Positions 43,216-52,056 of a stretch of DNA of 64,000 nucleotides are shown here, piece after piece. Source of the DNA: Streptomyces xanthophaeus (GTDB taxonomy: Bacteria > Actinomycetota > Actinomycetes > Streptomycetales > Streptomycetaceae); the NCBI RefSeq assembly GCF_030440515.1, contig NZ_CP076543.1, positions 1,364,001 to 1,428,000 on the forward strand, in the 5' to 3' direction. The first letter of the stretch is position 1, and each line of letters starts with the position of its first letter. Both the position numbers and the translations under genes were made by a program. The notes under the pieces are model-generated. The model was not told where the DNA came from. It did no database searches and was given only the letters and a program-made list of their open reading frames with translations.

Positions 43216-43959
43216 ATGGCCGACCAGGCACCCGAGCCGATGCTCACCGTCGACGAGCTGGCGGCCAGGGCGGGCGTCACCGTGCGCACCGTTCGTTTCT
43301 ACAGCACCCGCGGGCTTTTGCCCCCTCCCGTGATCGGCCCTCGTCGGGTGGGGCACTACGGGCCGGAACACCTGTCCCGGCTGGCACTGATCGAGGAGCT
43401 GCAGCACCAGGGCATGACCCTGTCCGCCATCGAGCGCTATCTGGACGCGCTGCCCGACGATCTGAGCGCCCACGACCTGGCCATCCACCGCGCGATGGTG
43501 GCGAGTTGGGCTCCGGACGCGGCCCAGGAGGCATCGCGGGAGGAGCTCGAGAAGCGGGCGGGGCGGAGCCTGTCGGACACCGATGTACGGCGGCTGACGG
43601 CGATGAACGTGCTCGCCGCCTCGGGGGACGGGTTCCGGGTGGACGTGGGGCTGCTGCGGCTGGGGGTCGCGCTGCTCGACGTGCCGATCGCCCACGAGAC
43701 GATCCTGGCGGCGCGCCGGGTGCTGATGGAGCACGCCAGGTCGGCGGCGCACGAGCTGACGGCGCTGTTCCGGGACGAGGTATGGGGGCCGTTCACGGAG
43801 GGCGAGAGCGATCCGGAGCGGGTGGAGTCGATGAAGGCGCTGTCGGCGCACATGCAGCCGATGGTGGTCCAGGCGCTGGTGACGGCCTTCCAGCGGTCAC
43901 TGCGGGAGGAACTGCGGGCCGCCTTCGCCTCGGAGCCGGAGCCGGAACCCGGGGGCTGA
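43216..43959 (+). CDS. MerR-family transcriptional regulator
   Basis: A 247-aa MerR protein. The N-terminal HTH is LTVDELAARAGVTVRTVRFY (10-29), with the wing YSTRGLLPPP and the second recognition helix HLSRLALIEELQHQG. The long C-terminal ligand domain has no metal-binding Cys, so a small organic effector (perhaps an acyl-CoA) is likely. It is divergent from the acyl-CoA ligase. Confidence 0.92.
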   Translation: MADQAPEPMLTVDELAARAGVTVRTVRFYSTRGLLPPPVIGPRRVGHYGPEHLSRLALIEELQHQGMTLSAIERYLDALPDDLSAHDLAIHRAMVASWAPDAAQEASREELEKRAGRSLSDTDVRRLTAMNVLAASGDGFRVDVGLLRLGVALLDVPIAHETILAARRVLMEHARSAAHELTALFRDEVWGPFTEGESDPERVESMKALSAHMQPMVVQALVTAFQRSLREELRAAFASEPEPEPGG

Positions 43960-44082
43960 ACCGGGGGCCGAGCCGCAGCCGGTACCCGGGGCCGAGCCGG
44001 AAGGGTGACCGGAGGCGGACGGCGGGCCGCGAGCCGGGCCTGACCGGCAGGACACCACCCAGCGCCCGGTAGTTTGTGGATC

Positions 44083-44757
44083 ATGGCAGTCATTCACCGC
44101 ACCACCATGTCGCCCGGCAAGCTCGAACTCCTCGCCGGCTGGCTGCCCCTGCGCCCCTGGTACCGGGGTGGCACGGGTGGCCCGCAGCTCTCCAAGGCCG
44201 GTGGTTTCCGGCTCGACGACCCCGAGGGTGAGGTGGGCATCGAGTTCATGGTGGTCACCGACACCGCCGGGGACGGGCCGGTGACCTACCTGGTCCCGCT
44301 CACCTACCGCGGGGCTCCGCTGGAGGGGGCCGAGGACGGCCTGATCGGCACCTCCGAGCACGGTGTGCTGGGCCGTCGCTGGATCTACGACGGGACCCAC
44401 GACGTCGTCCTGGTCGAGCAGTTGCTGGCCCTGCTGGCGGGCGCCACCACGGCCCAGGACCAGAACGACAGCGGCGCCCCCGACCCGACGGTCGAGGTCC
44501 GTACCGAGGGGGCCGGGGTGCCGCAGGGCCTGACCGGCCCCGGGACCGTGACGGACACCGCCGACGCGAGCCTGGTCACCGTGGGCCCGGCCAGGCGGGA
44601 AGGCCCGGCGGCGACCCTGACCGTGTCCCGCGTGCTGCGCGGCGGTCCCGCCCCCGCCGGGGACGGCGTACCCGGACGGATCCTGGCGGGCTGGTCCGCC
44701 CCGGACGGCGCGCGGCGGCACGGGCTGTTCGCCCGCCTGACCGCGTTCGAGGACTGA
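44083..44757 (+). CDS. Maltokinase N-terminal-cap-like protein (CG0192 type)
   Basis: A 224-aa protein. Residues 1 to about 125 match the N-terminal cap found on actinobacterial maltokinases (VIHRTTMSPGKLELLAGWLP, then VTYLVPLTYRGAPLEGAEDG and LGRRWIYDGTHDVV). No kinase domain follows; the rest is low in motifs. ATG 44083 is preferred over TTG 44074. TAGTTT lies seven bases upstream and there is no ribosome site, which suggests a leaderless mRNA. The role is unknown. Confidence 0.8.
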   Translation: MAVIHRTTMSPGKLELLAGWLPLRPWYRGGTGGPQLSKAGGFRLDDPEGEVGIEFMVVTDTAGDGPVTYLVPLTYRGAPLEGAEDGLIGTSEHGVLGRRWIYDGTHDVVLVEQLLALLAGATTAQDQNDSGAPDPTVEVRTEGAGVPQGLTGPGTVTDTADASLVTVGPARREGPAATLTVSRVLRGGPAPAGDGVPGRILAGWSAPDGARRHGLFARLTAFED

Positions 44758-44767
44758 CAGGACGGAC

Positions 44768-44799
44768 GCCCCGGGCCCGCTCGCGGGCGGGCCCGGGGC
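44768..44799. terminator. Perfect 13-bp GC hairpin between convergent genes
   Basis: GCCCCGGGCCCGC (44768-44780) pairs with 44787-44799 around TCGCGG. It ends the beta-oxidation operon on the minus strand and the maltokinase-cap gene on the plus strand. Confidence 0.85.
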
Positions 44800-44809
44800 C
44801 GTCGCGGGA

Positions 44810-46987
44810 TCAGTCCGCGTAGGTCTCGCCGCGCTCCGCCTTCGCGATCAGCGAGGCCGGCGGGGTGAAGCGCGCGCCGTACGTGTCGGCGAGCTCGCGG
44901 GCACGGGCCACGAAGCCGGCCAGGCCGCCCTCGTAGCCGTTGATGTACTGGATCACGCCGCCCGTCCAGGCCGGGAAGCCGATGCCCATGATGGAGCCGA
45001 TGTTGGCGTCGGCGATCGAGGTGAGCACGCCCTCGTCGAGGCAGCGGACGGTGTCCAGGGCCTCGGAGAAGAGCATCCGCTCCTTCATGTCGGCGAACGG
45101 GATCTCGGCGTCCGGCTTGGCGAAGTGCTCGCGCAGACCCGGCCAGATGCGGGCACGCTTGCCCGACTCGTCGTACTCGTAGAAGCCGGCCCCGCCGCTG
45201 CGCCCGGGGCGGCCGAACTCGTCCACCATGCGGTCGATGACCGTGTCCGCGGGGTGCTCGGTCCACGCCTTGCCCTCGGCCTCGAAGGCCTTGCGGCTCT
45301 CGTTGCGGATCTTACGCGGCAGGGTGAGGGTGAGCTCGTCCATCAGCGAGAGCACCTTGGCCGGGTAACCGGCCTGGGCGGCGGCCTGCTCGATCGAGGC
45401 GGGCTCGATGCCCTCGCCGACCATGGCCACGCCCTCGTTGATGAACTGGCCGATGACGCGCGAGGTGAAGAAGCCGCGCGAGTCGTTGACCACGATCGGG
45501 GTCTTGTTGATCTGGCGGACCAGGTCGAAGGCGCGGGCGATGGCCTCGTCGCCGGTCCGCTCCCCCTTGATGATCTCCACCAGCGGCATCTTGTCCACCG
45601 GCGAGAAGAAGTGCAGCCCGATGAAGTCGGCCGGCCGCGACACCCCTTCCGCGAGGCCGGTGATGGGCAGCGTGGAGGTGTTGGAGCACAGCAGCGCGTC
45701 CGGCTCGATGACGTCCTGGATCTCCTGGAACACCTTGTGCTTGAGGGAGGTGTCCTCGAAGACGGCCTCGATCACGGCGTCGCAGCCCGCGAGGTCGGCC
45801 GCGTCGGCGGTCGGGGTGATCCGGGCGAGCAGCTCGGCGCGCTTGGCCTCGGTGGTCCGGCCCCGGGAGAGCGCCTTGTCGAGCAGCTTCTCGGAGTACG
45901 CCTTGCCCTTGGCGGCGGCCTCGGCGGTGACGTCCTTCAGCACCACCTCGATGCCCGCGCGGGCGCAGGAGTAGGCGATGCCCGCGCCCATCATCCCGGC
46001 GCCGAGGACGGCGACCTTGCGGACCTTGCGGGGCTCCACGCCCTGCGGGCGGCTGCGGCCCGCGTTGACGGCCTGGAGGTCGAAGAAGAACGCCTGGATC
46101 ATGTTCTTGGCGGTCTGGCCGGTGACCAGCTCGGTGAAGTAGCGGGCCTCGATGGTCAGCGCGGTCTCGAAGTCCACCTGGGAGCCCTCGACGGCGCAGG
46201 CCAGGATGTTGCGCGGAGCCGGGTACGGGGCCCCGTTCAGCTGCTTCTTCAGGTTGGCCGGGAAGGCCGGGAGGTTGGCGGCGAACCTCGGGTTGGACGG
46301 CGTGCCGCCCGGGATCTTGTAGCCGGGTACGTCCCAGGGCTGCTTCGACTCGGGGTTCGCGTCGATGAAGGCGCGGGCCTTGGCCAGCATTTCCTCGGGG
46401 GTGGCGGCCAGTTCGTGCACGAGGCCGTTGTCGAGGGCGCGCTGCGGGGTGTACTGGGTCCCCTGGAGCAGCACCTTGAGCAGCGCGTCGGCGATGCCCA
46501 TCAGGCGCACGGTACGGGTGACGCCGCCACCGGCGGGGAGCAGGCCGAGGGTGACCTCGGGCAGGCCGATCTTGGAGCCGGGCGCGTCGAGGGCGACGCG
46601 GTGGTGGGAGGCCAGACAGATCTCGTAACCGCCGCCGAGGGCCGCGCCGTTGATGGCGGCGACGACCGGCTTGCCGAGGGTCTCGATCCGGCGCAGGGAG
46701 CGCTTGATCTCGGTGCCGGTGTCGAAGGCGATCTGCGCGTGCTCGGGGCGCAGCCGGATCATGTCCTTGAGGTCGCCGCCCGCGAAGAAGGTCTTCTTGG
46801 CGGAGGTGTAGATGATGCCGCGGATGGAGTCCTTCTCGGCCTCGGCGCGGTCGGCGATCGCCGCGATCGAGTCCTTGAAGGCCTGGTTCATCGTGTTGGC
46901 GGACTGGTCGGGGTCGTCGAGGATCAGGGTGACGACGCCGGTCTCGTCCTGTTCCCAGCGGATCGTGGTGGACTCGCTCATGGTCAC
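44810..46987 (-). CDS. FadB-like enoyl-CoA hydratase / 3-hydroxyacyl-CoA dehydrogenase
   Basis: A 725-aa bifunctional beta-oxidation enzyme. The crotonase half (about 1-190) has NGAALGGGYEICLASH and GLPEVTLGLLPAGGG with the catalytic Glu residues. The dehydrogenase half has the NAD fold VLGAGMMGAGIAYSCARAG near 332-350, SNTSTLPI and GLHFFSPVDKMPLVEI, with the catalytic His in LHFFSP. It starts at ATG 46987, 45 bases after the thiolase gene. It hydrates enoyl-CoA and oxidises the product for the thiolase. Confidence 0.95.
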   Translation of the reverse strand: MTMSESTTIRWEQDETGVVTLILDDPDQSANTMNQAFKDSIAAIADRAEAEKDSIRGIIYTSAKKTFFAGGDLKDMIRLRPEHAQIAFDTGTEIKRSLRRIETLGKPVVAAINGAALGGGYEICLASHHRVALDAPGSKIGLPEVTLGLLPAGGGVTRTVRLMGIADALLKVLLQGTQYTPQRALDNGLVHELAATPEEMLAKARAFIDANPESKQPWDVPGYKIPGGTPSNPRFAANLPAFPANLKKQLNGAPYPAPRNILACAVEGSQVDFETALTIEARYFTELVTGQTAKNMIQAFFFDLQAVNAGRSRPQGVEPRKVRKVAVLGAGMMGAGIAYSCARAGIEVVLKDVTAEAAAKGKAYSEKLLDKALSRGRTTEAKRAELLARITPTADAADLAGCDAVIEAVFEDTSLKHKVFQEIQDVIEPDALLCSNTSTLPITGLAEGVSRPADFIGLHFFSPVDKMPLVEIIKGERTGDEAIARAFDLVRQINKTPIVVNDSRGFFTSRVIGQFINEGVAMVGEGIEPASIEQAAAQAGYPAKVLSLMDELTLTLPRKIRNESRKAFEAEGKAWTEHPADTVIDRMVDEFGRPGRSGGAGFYEYDESGKRARIWPGLREHFAKPDAEIPFADMKERMLFSEALDTVRCLDEGVLTSIADANIGSIMGIGFPAWTGGVIQYINGYEGGLAGFVARARELADTYGARFTPPASLIAKAERGETYAD

Positions 46988-47032
46988 TGCTTTCGTTTCG
47001 GAAGGTCCGGTGGGCAGGGGGAACAGGGCTGA

Positions 47033-48247
47033 TCAGAGGCGTTCGACGATGGTGGCGACGCCCATGCCGCCGCCGACGCAGAGGGTGACGAGCCCGAAGC
47101 GCTTGTCCTGGCGTTCCAGCTCGTCGACGATCGTGCCGAGGATCATCGCGCCGGTGGCGCCGAGCGGGTGGCCGAGCGCGATGGCTCCGCCGTTGACGTT
47201 GACCTTGTCGAGGGACAGGCCCATGTCCTTGACGAAGCGCAGGACGACGCCCGCGAAGGCCTCGTTGATCTCGACGAGGTCGATGTCGTCGATGGTCAGC
47301 CCGGCCTTGGCGAGGGCCTTGCGGGTGGCGGGGGCGGGGCCGGTGAGCATGATGGTGGGCTCGGAGCCGGAGACGGCCGCCGAGACGATCCGGGCGCGCG
47401 GGGTCAGCCCGTTGCGCTCCCCCGCCTCGCGGGAGCCGATCGCGACGAGCGAGGCGCCGTCGACGATGCCGGAGGAGTTGCCCGCGTGGTGGACGTGGTC
47501 GATCTTCTCGACCCAGTGGTACTTCTGCAGCGCGACCGCGTCGAAGCCGCCGAGCTCGCCGATGTCGGCGAAGGAGGGCTTCAGCTTGGCGAGGGTGTCG
47601 GCGGTGGTGCCGGGGCGGACGAACTCGTCGTGGTCCAGGACGATCAGGCCGTTGCGGTCGGTGACCGGGACCACGGACTTCGCGAAGCGGCCGTCCTTGA
47701 TGGCCGCGGCGGCGCGCTCCTGCGACAGGGCCGCGTACTCGTCGACGTCGCGCCGGGAGAAGCCCTCGATGGTGGCGATCAGGTCGGCGCCGATGCCCTG
47801 GGGGACGAAGCCGGTGTCCCAGTTGGTCATCGGGTCGGCGAACCAGGCGCCGCCGTCGGAGGCCATGGGGACGCGGGACATGGACTCCACGCCGCCCGCC
47901 AGGACCAGGTCCTCCCAGCCCGAGCGGACCTTCGCGGCGGCCAGGTTGACGGCCTCCAGGCCCGAGGCGCAGAAGCGGTTCTCCTGGACGCCGGCCACGG
48001 TGTCCGGGAGCCCGGCGGCGATGGCCGCGATACGGGCGATGTCGGATCCCTGGTCGCCGACCGGTCCCACGACGCCGAGCACGATGTCGTCGATGGTGGC
48101 GGGGTCCAGGCCGGGGTTGCGCTCGCGCAGGGCGTCGATGAGTCCGACGACCAGGTCGATCGGCTTGGTGCCGTGCAGGGCGCCATTGGCCTTGCCGCGG
48201 CCGCGCGGGGTGCGGATCGCGTCGTATACGTAAGCTTCGGTGCTCAC
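47033..48247 (-). CDS. Acetyl-CoA acyltransferase (FadA-type thiolase)
   Basis: A 404-aa thiolase. C93 in ENRFCASG is the acyl-carrying Cys; GHPLGATGA supplies the catalytic His and CVGGGMG the second Cys. It starts at GTG 48247 (AGC ACC GAA follow). It cleaves 3-ketoacyl-CoA made by the adjacent FadB-like enzyme. Its leader holds an unusual eight-unit tandem repeat. Confidence 0.95.
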   Translation of the reverse strand: MSTEAYVYDAIRTPRGRGKANGALHGTKPIDLVVGLIDALRERNPGLDPATIDDIVLGVVGPVGDQGSDIARIAAIAAGLPDTVAGVQENRFCASGLEAVNLAAAKVRSGWEDLVLAGGVESMSRVPMASDGGAWFADPMTNWDTGFVPQGIGADLIATIEGFSRRDVDEYAALSQERAAAAIKDGRFAKSVVPVTDRNGLIVLDHDEFVRPGTTADTLAKLKPSFADIGELGGFDAVALQKYHWVEKIDHVHHAGNSSGIVDGASLVAIGSREAGERNGLTPRARIVSAAVSGSEPTIMLTGPAPATRKALAKAGLTIDDIDLVEINEAFAGVVLRFVKDMGLSLDKVNVNGGAIALGHPLGATGAMILGTIVDELERQDKRFGLVTLCVGGGMGVATIVERL

Positions 48248-48264
48248 TGGTCAAGCCTTTCGGA

Positions 48265-48385
48265 GGTGTCCAAGGGGAAGGTGTCCGGAGGGGCGAGGTG
48301 TCCCGGGGAAGGTCTCCCGGGGAGTGGTGTCCCGGGGGGAGGTGTCCCGGGGGGAGGTGTCCCGGGGAGAGGTGTCCCGGGGGGA
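48265..48385 (-). repeat. Eight-unit, about 15-bp tandem repeat in the thiolase leader
   Basis: Plus-strand units start with GGTGTCC or GGTCTCC at 48265, 48280, 48297, 48311, 48326, 48341, 48356 and 48371; the consensus is GGTGTCCCGGGGGGA. The four proximal to the acyl-CoA dehydrogenase are nearly identical, and units decay towards the thiolase. On the minus strand the leader is a run of C-rich/GGGACACC units. A frame through it reads SPRDT repeats but it is not supported as coding. Confidence 0.93.
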
Positions 48386-48387
48386 GG

Positions 48388-49530
48388 TCAGCCGAGCAGC
48401 GAACGGCCGATGATCTCCTTCATGATCTCGGTCGTGCCGCCGTAGATGGTCTGGATGCGGCCGTCGGTGAAGGCCCGGGCGACCCGGTACTCGGTCATGT
48501 AGCCGTAGCCGCCGTGAAGTTGCAGGCAGCGGTCGGCGACGCGTTTCTGCAGCTCGGTGGCCCACCACTTGGCCATGGAGGCGTGCACGTGGTCCAGTTC
48601 GCCGTTCGCGTGGTCCGTGATGCAGCGGTCGAGGAAGGTCCGGGTGACGGCGACCTCGGTGGCCATCTCCGCTATCTCGAACCGGATGTGCTGCAGCTTG
48701 GCCAGTGGCCGGCCGAAGGCCTCGCGCTCCTTGACGTACTGGGTGGTGATCTCCAGCAGGTGCTCCGCGGCGGCGATGCCGGCCATCGCGATGCCCATCC
48801 GCTCCTGCGCGAGATTGGTCATCAGGTGGACGAAGGCGCCGTTCAGCTCGCCGAGCAGGTTCTCCTTCGGGACGCGGACGTCGTTGAAGAACAGCTCGGC
48901 GGTGTCCTGGGACTTCTGGCCGATCTTGTCCAGGTTGCGGCCCCGCTCGAAGCCCTCCGTGCCGCGTTCGACGACCAGCAGCGACAGGCCGTGCGCCCCG
49001 CCCTCGGGGGTGGTCTTCGCGACCACGATCACCAGGTCGGCGAGGATGCCGTTGGAGATGAAGGTCTTGGAGCCGTTCAGCACCCAGTGGTCGCCGTGGT
49101 CCTCGGCGGTGGTCCGGATCCCCTGGAGGTCGGAGCCCGCGCCCGGCTCGGTCATCGCGATGGCGGTGATGGTCTCCCCGGAGCAGAAGCCGGGCAGCCA
49201 GCGGCGCTTCTGCTCCTCGGTGGCGAGCGAGGTCAGGTAGGGCCCGATGATGTCGTTGTGCAGGCCGATGGCCAGCCCGGGGGCGCCCGCGCGGGTGAAC
49301 TCCTCGGCGATCACGGCGGCGTAGCGGAAGTCGGTGTTCCCGCCGCCGCCGTACTCCTCCGGCACGGCGAGGCCCAGCAGCCCCTGCCGGCCCGCGGCCC
49401 GCCAGGCCTCACGGCTGACGATGCCGTCCTTCTCCCACTGCTCGTAGTGCGGCAGCACCTCCTTGCTGAGGAAGGTGCGTACGGTCTCGCGGAACGCCTC
49501 GTGGTCGGCGTCGAAGATGCGTCGTTGCAT
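48388..49530 (-). CDS. Acyl-CoA dehydrogenase
   Basis: A 380-aa FAD acyl-CoA dehydrogenase. Conserved blocks are AMTEPGAGSDLQGIRT, the FAD loop LNGSKTFISNG, QERMGIAMAG and QLHGGYGYMTEYRVAR; the C-terminal YGGTTEIMKEIIGR is the usual family end. The EYR residue position fits a long- or branched-chain specific enzyme. ATG 49530 has AAGGGG upstream. It oxidises the acyl-CoA made by upstream enzymes. Confidence 0.94.
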   Translation of the reverse strand: MQRRIFDADHEAFRETVRTFLSKEVLPHYEQWEKDGIVSREAWRAAGRQGLLGLAVPEEYGGGGNTDFRYAAVIAEEFTRAGAPGLAIGLHNDIIGPYLTSLATEEQKRRWLPGFCSGETITAIAMTEPGAGSDLQGIRTTAEDHGDHWVLNGSKTFISNGILADLVIVVAKTTPEGGAHGLSLLVVERGTEGFERGRNLDKIGQKSQDTAELFFNDVRVPKENLLGELNGAFVHLMTNLAQERMGIAMAGIAAAEHLLEITTQYVKEREAFGRPLAKLQHIRFEIAEMATEVAVTRTFLDRCITDHANGELDHVHASMAKWWATELQKRVADRCLQLHGGYGYMTEYRVARAFTDGRIQTIYGGTTEIMKEIIGRSLLG

Positions 49531-49613
49531 CGGGGCCCCTTCAGCGGGTCGGGGTGGATCCGGGTGGGTGAGGGAGCGGGCCGGGGACGGAGTCCGGGCA
49601 CGCCCCGGCCCGC

Positions 49614-50639
49614 TCAGAGCCAGCTCTTGACGGTTTCGATCAGCTTGGCCGGGTCGGGGCCGACCGGTGTGACGTTGAGCATGGTGACGCCCGCCTCGCG
49701 GAAGGCCTCGACGCGCTCGCGTACGTAGCCCTCGGGCCCGCACAGCGTCATCAGCTCGCAGAACTCGTCCGGGACGGCGGCAGCCGCGTCGCGCTTGCGG
49801 CCGGCGAGGTACAGCTCCTGGATCCGGCGGGCCTCTTCCCCGTAGCCGTAGGCGACGGCCAGGTCGTTGTAGAAGTTCTTGCCGACCGCGCCCATCCCGC
49901 CGACGTACAGGGCGATCTGCGGGCGCGCGAGGTCCCGTGCCGCGGCCGCGTCGTCGCCGATGGCGAGCAGGCCGCCCGCGACGGTCTGCAGCGGGCCGAG
50001 CTCCGGCGCGCGCTCGGCCGTCCCCTCGGCGAGCGGACCGCCCCACACCTCGGCGGCCTTCTCCGGGATGAAGAGCGTGGGCAGCCAGCCGTCCGCGATC
50101 TCGGCGGTCATCCGGACGTTGGCCGGGCCGAGCGAGGCGATGTAGACCGGGATCGAGGGGCGGACCGGCCGGGTGAGGATCTTCAGCGGCTTGCCGTGCC
50201 GGCCGCCCTTCTCGGGCGGCAGCGGCATGTCGGTGAAGCCGTGGTGGTCGATCGTCTCGCGGCGCCAGATCCGCCGGCACAGGTCGACCGTCTCGCGCGT
50301 GCGGCCGAGCGGCTTGTCGTACGGCATCCCGTGCCAGCCCTCGACGACCTGCGGGCCGGAGGCGCCGAGGCCGAGCAGCGCCCGGCCGCCCGAGAGCGCG
50401 TCCAGGCCGGCGGCCGTCTGGGCGATGAGGCCGGGGGTGCGCGAGTAGACGTTGAGGATGGCCGAGCCGATCTTCAGCCGCTCGGTGCGGGCGGCGAGAT
50501 AGCCCATGATCGTCGGGGAGTCGAACCCCCAGGCCTCGGCCACCCACACGGCGTCGAGCCCGGCCGACTCCAGCGCGGCGGCCTGGTCGGCGGCCCGGCG
50601 CGGGTCCCCGGCGTAGTCGAGCATCATGGACAGTTCCAT
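49614..50639 (-). CDS. F420-dependent LLM-class oxidoreductase
   Basis: A 341-aa luciferase-like protein of the F420-dependent group (TIGR03560/03619 type). It has LGLGASGPQVVEGWHG near 91-106 and IPVYIASLGPANVRM near 164-178, the usual F420 contact blocks, and the TIM-barrel length. It overlaps the CaiB-type gene by one base (TGATG). It probably acts on a CoA thioester or its precursor in this operon. Confidence 0.88.
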   Translation of the reverse strand: MELSMMLDYAGDPRRAADQAAALESAGLDAVWVAEAWGFDSPTIMGYLAARTERLKIGSAILNVYSRTPGLIAQTAAGLDALSGGRALLGLGASGPQVVEGWHGMPYDKPLGRTRETVDLCRRIWRRETIDHHGFTDMPLPPEKGGRHGKPLKILTRPVRPSIPVYIASLGPANVRMTAEIADGWLPTLFIPEKAAEVWGGPLAEGTAERAPELGPLQTVAGGLLAIGDDAAAARDLARPQIALYVGGMGAVGKNFYNDLAVAYGYGEEARRIQELYLAGRKRDAAAAVPDEFCELMTLCGPEGYVRERVEAFREAGVTMLNVTPVGPDPAKLIETVKSWL

Positions 50640-51790
50640 CAGGCCTCTTTCGGGTGCAGGGCCGGTACGTCCCAGTCGGCGGCCACCGACTCGGTGTCCG
50701 CGCCGGGCTGGGCGGGTCCGGAGGCCACGCGGCCCGGCGTCGCCGAGAAGCGCGGCGCGGGCGCGGGCTGGACGATCCCGCCGAAGTCGGTGAAGGTCCC
50801 GCGGGCGGCGAGGTGCGGGTGGTCCGGGGCCTCGCGCAGCGAGAGCACCGGCGCCACGCAGGCGTCGCTCCCCTCGAAGACGGCCGTCCACTCCGCGCGG
50901 GTACGCGTCCTGAAGTGCGCGGCGACGGCCTCGCGCAGCTCGCCCCAGCGGGCGAGGTCCTTGCGGGCCGGGGCCTGGTCCCGGATGCCGAGGAGCTCCA
51001 CGAAGGTGTCGTAGAACTGCTGTTCCAGCGCGCCGACCGCCATGTACTGGCCGTCGGAGGTCTCGTAGGTGCCGTAGAAGGGGCAGCCACCGTCGAGGAG
51101 GTTGGTCCCGCGGCGGTCCTGCCAGCCGCCCGCCGCCATCATTCCGTGGATCATGGCGGTGAGGTGGGCGGTGCCGTCGACGATCGCCGCGTCGACGACC
51201 TGGCCGGTGCCGGTGGCACGGGCGTGGTGCAGGGCGGCGAGGACCCCGATGACCAGGTAGAGCGAACCGCCCGCGTAGTCCCCGACCAGGTTGGCGGGGA
51301 CGGCCGGCGGCTCTCCCGGCTTCCCGATCATGCCGAGGGCGCCGGTGACGGCGATGTACGCGATGTCGTGCCCGGCGGTCTCGGCGAGCGGGCCGTCCTG
51401 GCCCCAGCCGGTCATCCGGCCGTAGACGAGCTTCGGATTGCGGGCGTGGCACTCGGCCGGTCCGACGCCGAGGCGCTCGGCCACTCCGGGCCGGAACCCC
51501 TCGACGAGTACGTCGGCCCGCTCGACCAGGTCCAGGACGCGGGCGGGCCCGTCGGCGGACTTGAGGTCGAGCAGCACGGAGCGTTTGCCGCGATTGGTGA
51601 GGTCGTAGGCCGGATCGACCGCGAGTCCGCCGCCGCCGGGCCGGTCCACCCGTACGACGTCGGCGCCCAGGTCGGCGAGGAGCATGGCGGCGAACGGTCC
51701 GGGGCCGATGCCCGCCAGTTCGACGACGCGCACCCCGGCGAGCGGGCCGGGCCCGCTCGCGTCCCGGTTCCCGTTCCCTGTCACTGCCAT
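50639..51790 (-). CDS. CaiB/BaiF CoA-transferase family (alpha-methylacyl-CoA racemase-like)
   Basis: A 383-aa type III CoA-transferase. It begins with the LAGVRVVELAGIGPGPFAAML block (residues about 17-37, key Glu and Gly-Pro) and has the substrate loop MTGWGQDGPLAETAGHDIAY near 140-159, with the HD pair of the racemase group. It probably makes the 2S or CoA form of a methyl-branched acid for the downstream enzymes. It starts at ATG 51790 with GGGGG upstream. It is the first gene of the operon. Confidence 0.92.
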   Translation of the reverse strand: MAVTGNGNRDASGPGPLAGVRVVELAGIGPGPFAAMLLADLGADVVRVDRPGGGGLAVDPAYDLTNRGKRSVLLDLKSADGPARVLDLVERADVLVEGFRPGVAERLGVGPAECHARNPKLVYGRMTGWGQDGPLAETAGHDIAYIAVTGALGMIGKPGEPPAVPANLVGDYAGGSLYLVIGVLAALHHARATGTGQVVDAAIVDGTAHLTAMIHGMMAAGGWQDRRGTNLLDGGCPFYGTYETSDGQYMAVGALEQQFYDTFVELLGIRDQAPARKDLARWGELREAVAAHFRTRTRAEWTAVFEGSDACVAPVLSLREAPDHPHLAARGTFTDFGGIVQPAPAPRFSATPGRVASGPAQPGADTESVAADWDVPALHPKEA

Positions 51791-51808
51791 CGGGCCCCCA
51801 GCGGCTCT

Positions 51809-51844
51809 GGTGTGCATGGTGTGCGTGGTGTGCGTGGTGTGCGG
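51809..51844 (-). repeat. Four-unit 9-bp tandem repeat before the CaiB gene
   Basis: Plus-strand GGTGTGCAT, GGTGTGCGT, GGTGTGCGT and GGTGTGCGG at 51809-51844 form a perfect-period array just upstream of the CaiB-type start codon. Confidence 0.85.
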
Positions 51845-51850
51845 CTATGT

Positions 51851-51878
51851 GACACAACTGATGTAACACCAGTGATGC
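51851..51878. promoter_or_regulatory. 14-bp imperfect direct repeat, candidate operator
   Basis: GACACAACTGATGT (51851-51864) is followed at once by AACACCAGTGATGC (51865-51878). It lies next to the 9-bp array, in the divergent spacer between the CaiB operon and the enoyl-reductase-like gene, where an AT-richer patch suggests a promoter. Confidence 0.5.
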
Positions 51879-52056
51879 TAGGAACGTGTTCCATCGAACA
51901 CAAGCCCCCGTGCGGGGCTCCCGGCGGATCGCCCGGCCCGGGGGTGTCCGGCCCCGGGGCACCGTGCTCCCCGGCCAGGCGCGCCGCACCCGCTCGCACC
52001 GACGGCCGGGCATCACGCTAGCCTCGGCCACCGAAACCCCCTGGGAGGAGCCGTTC

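Noticed and set aside
45125..47032. 635-codon plus-strand open frame
   Set aside because: Antisense to the FadB-like gene; no domains, only biased composition.
48265..48385. Possible CRISPR array
   Set aside because: Units are contiguous and 15 bp with no spacers; it is a simple tandem repeat.
48251..48568. Minus-strand frame encoding SPRDT pentapeptide repeats
   Set aside because: It starts out of frame inside the acyl-CoA dehydrogenase gene and has no ribosome site; the repeat is better read as noncoding leader DNA.
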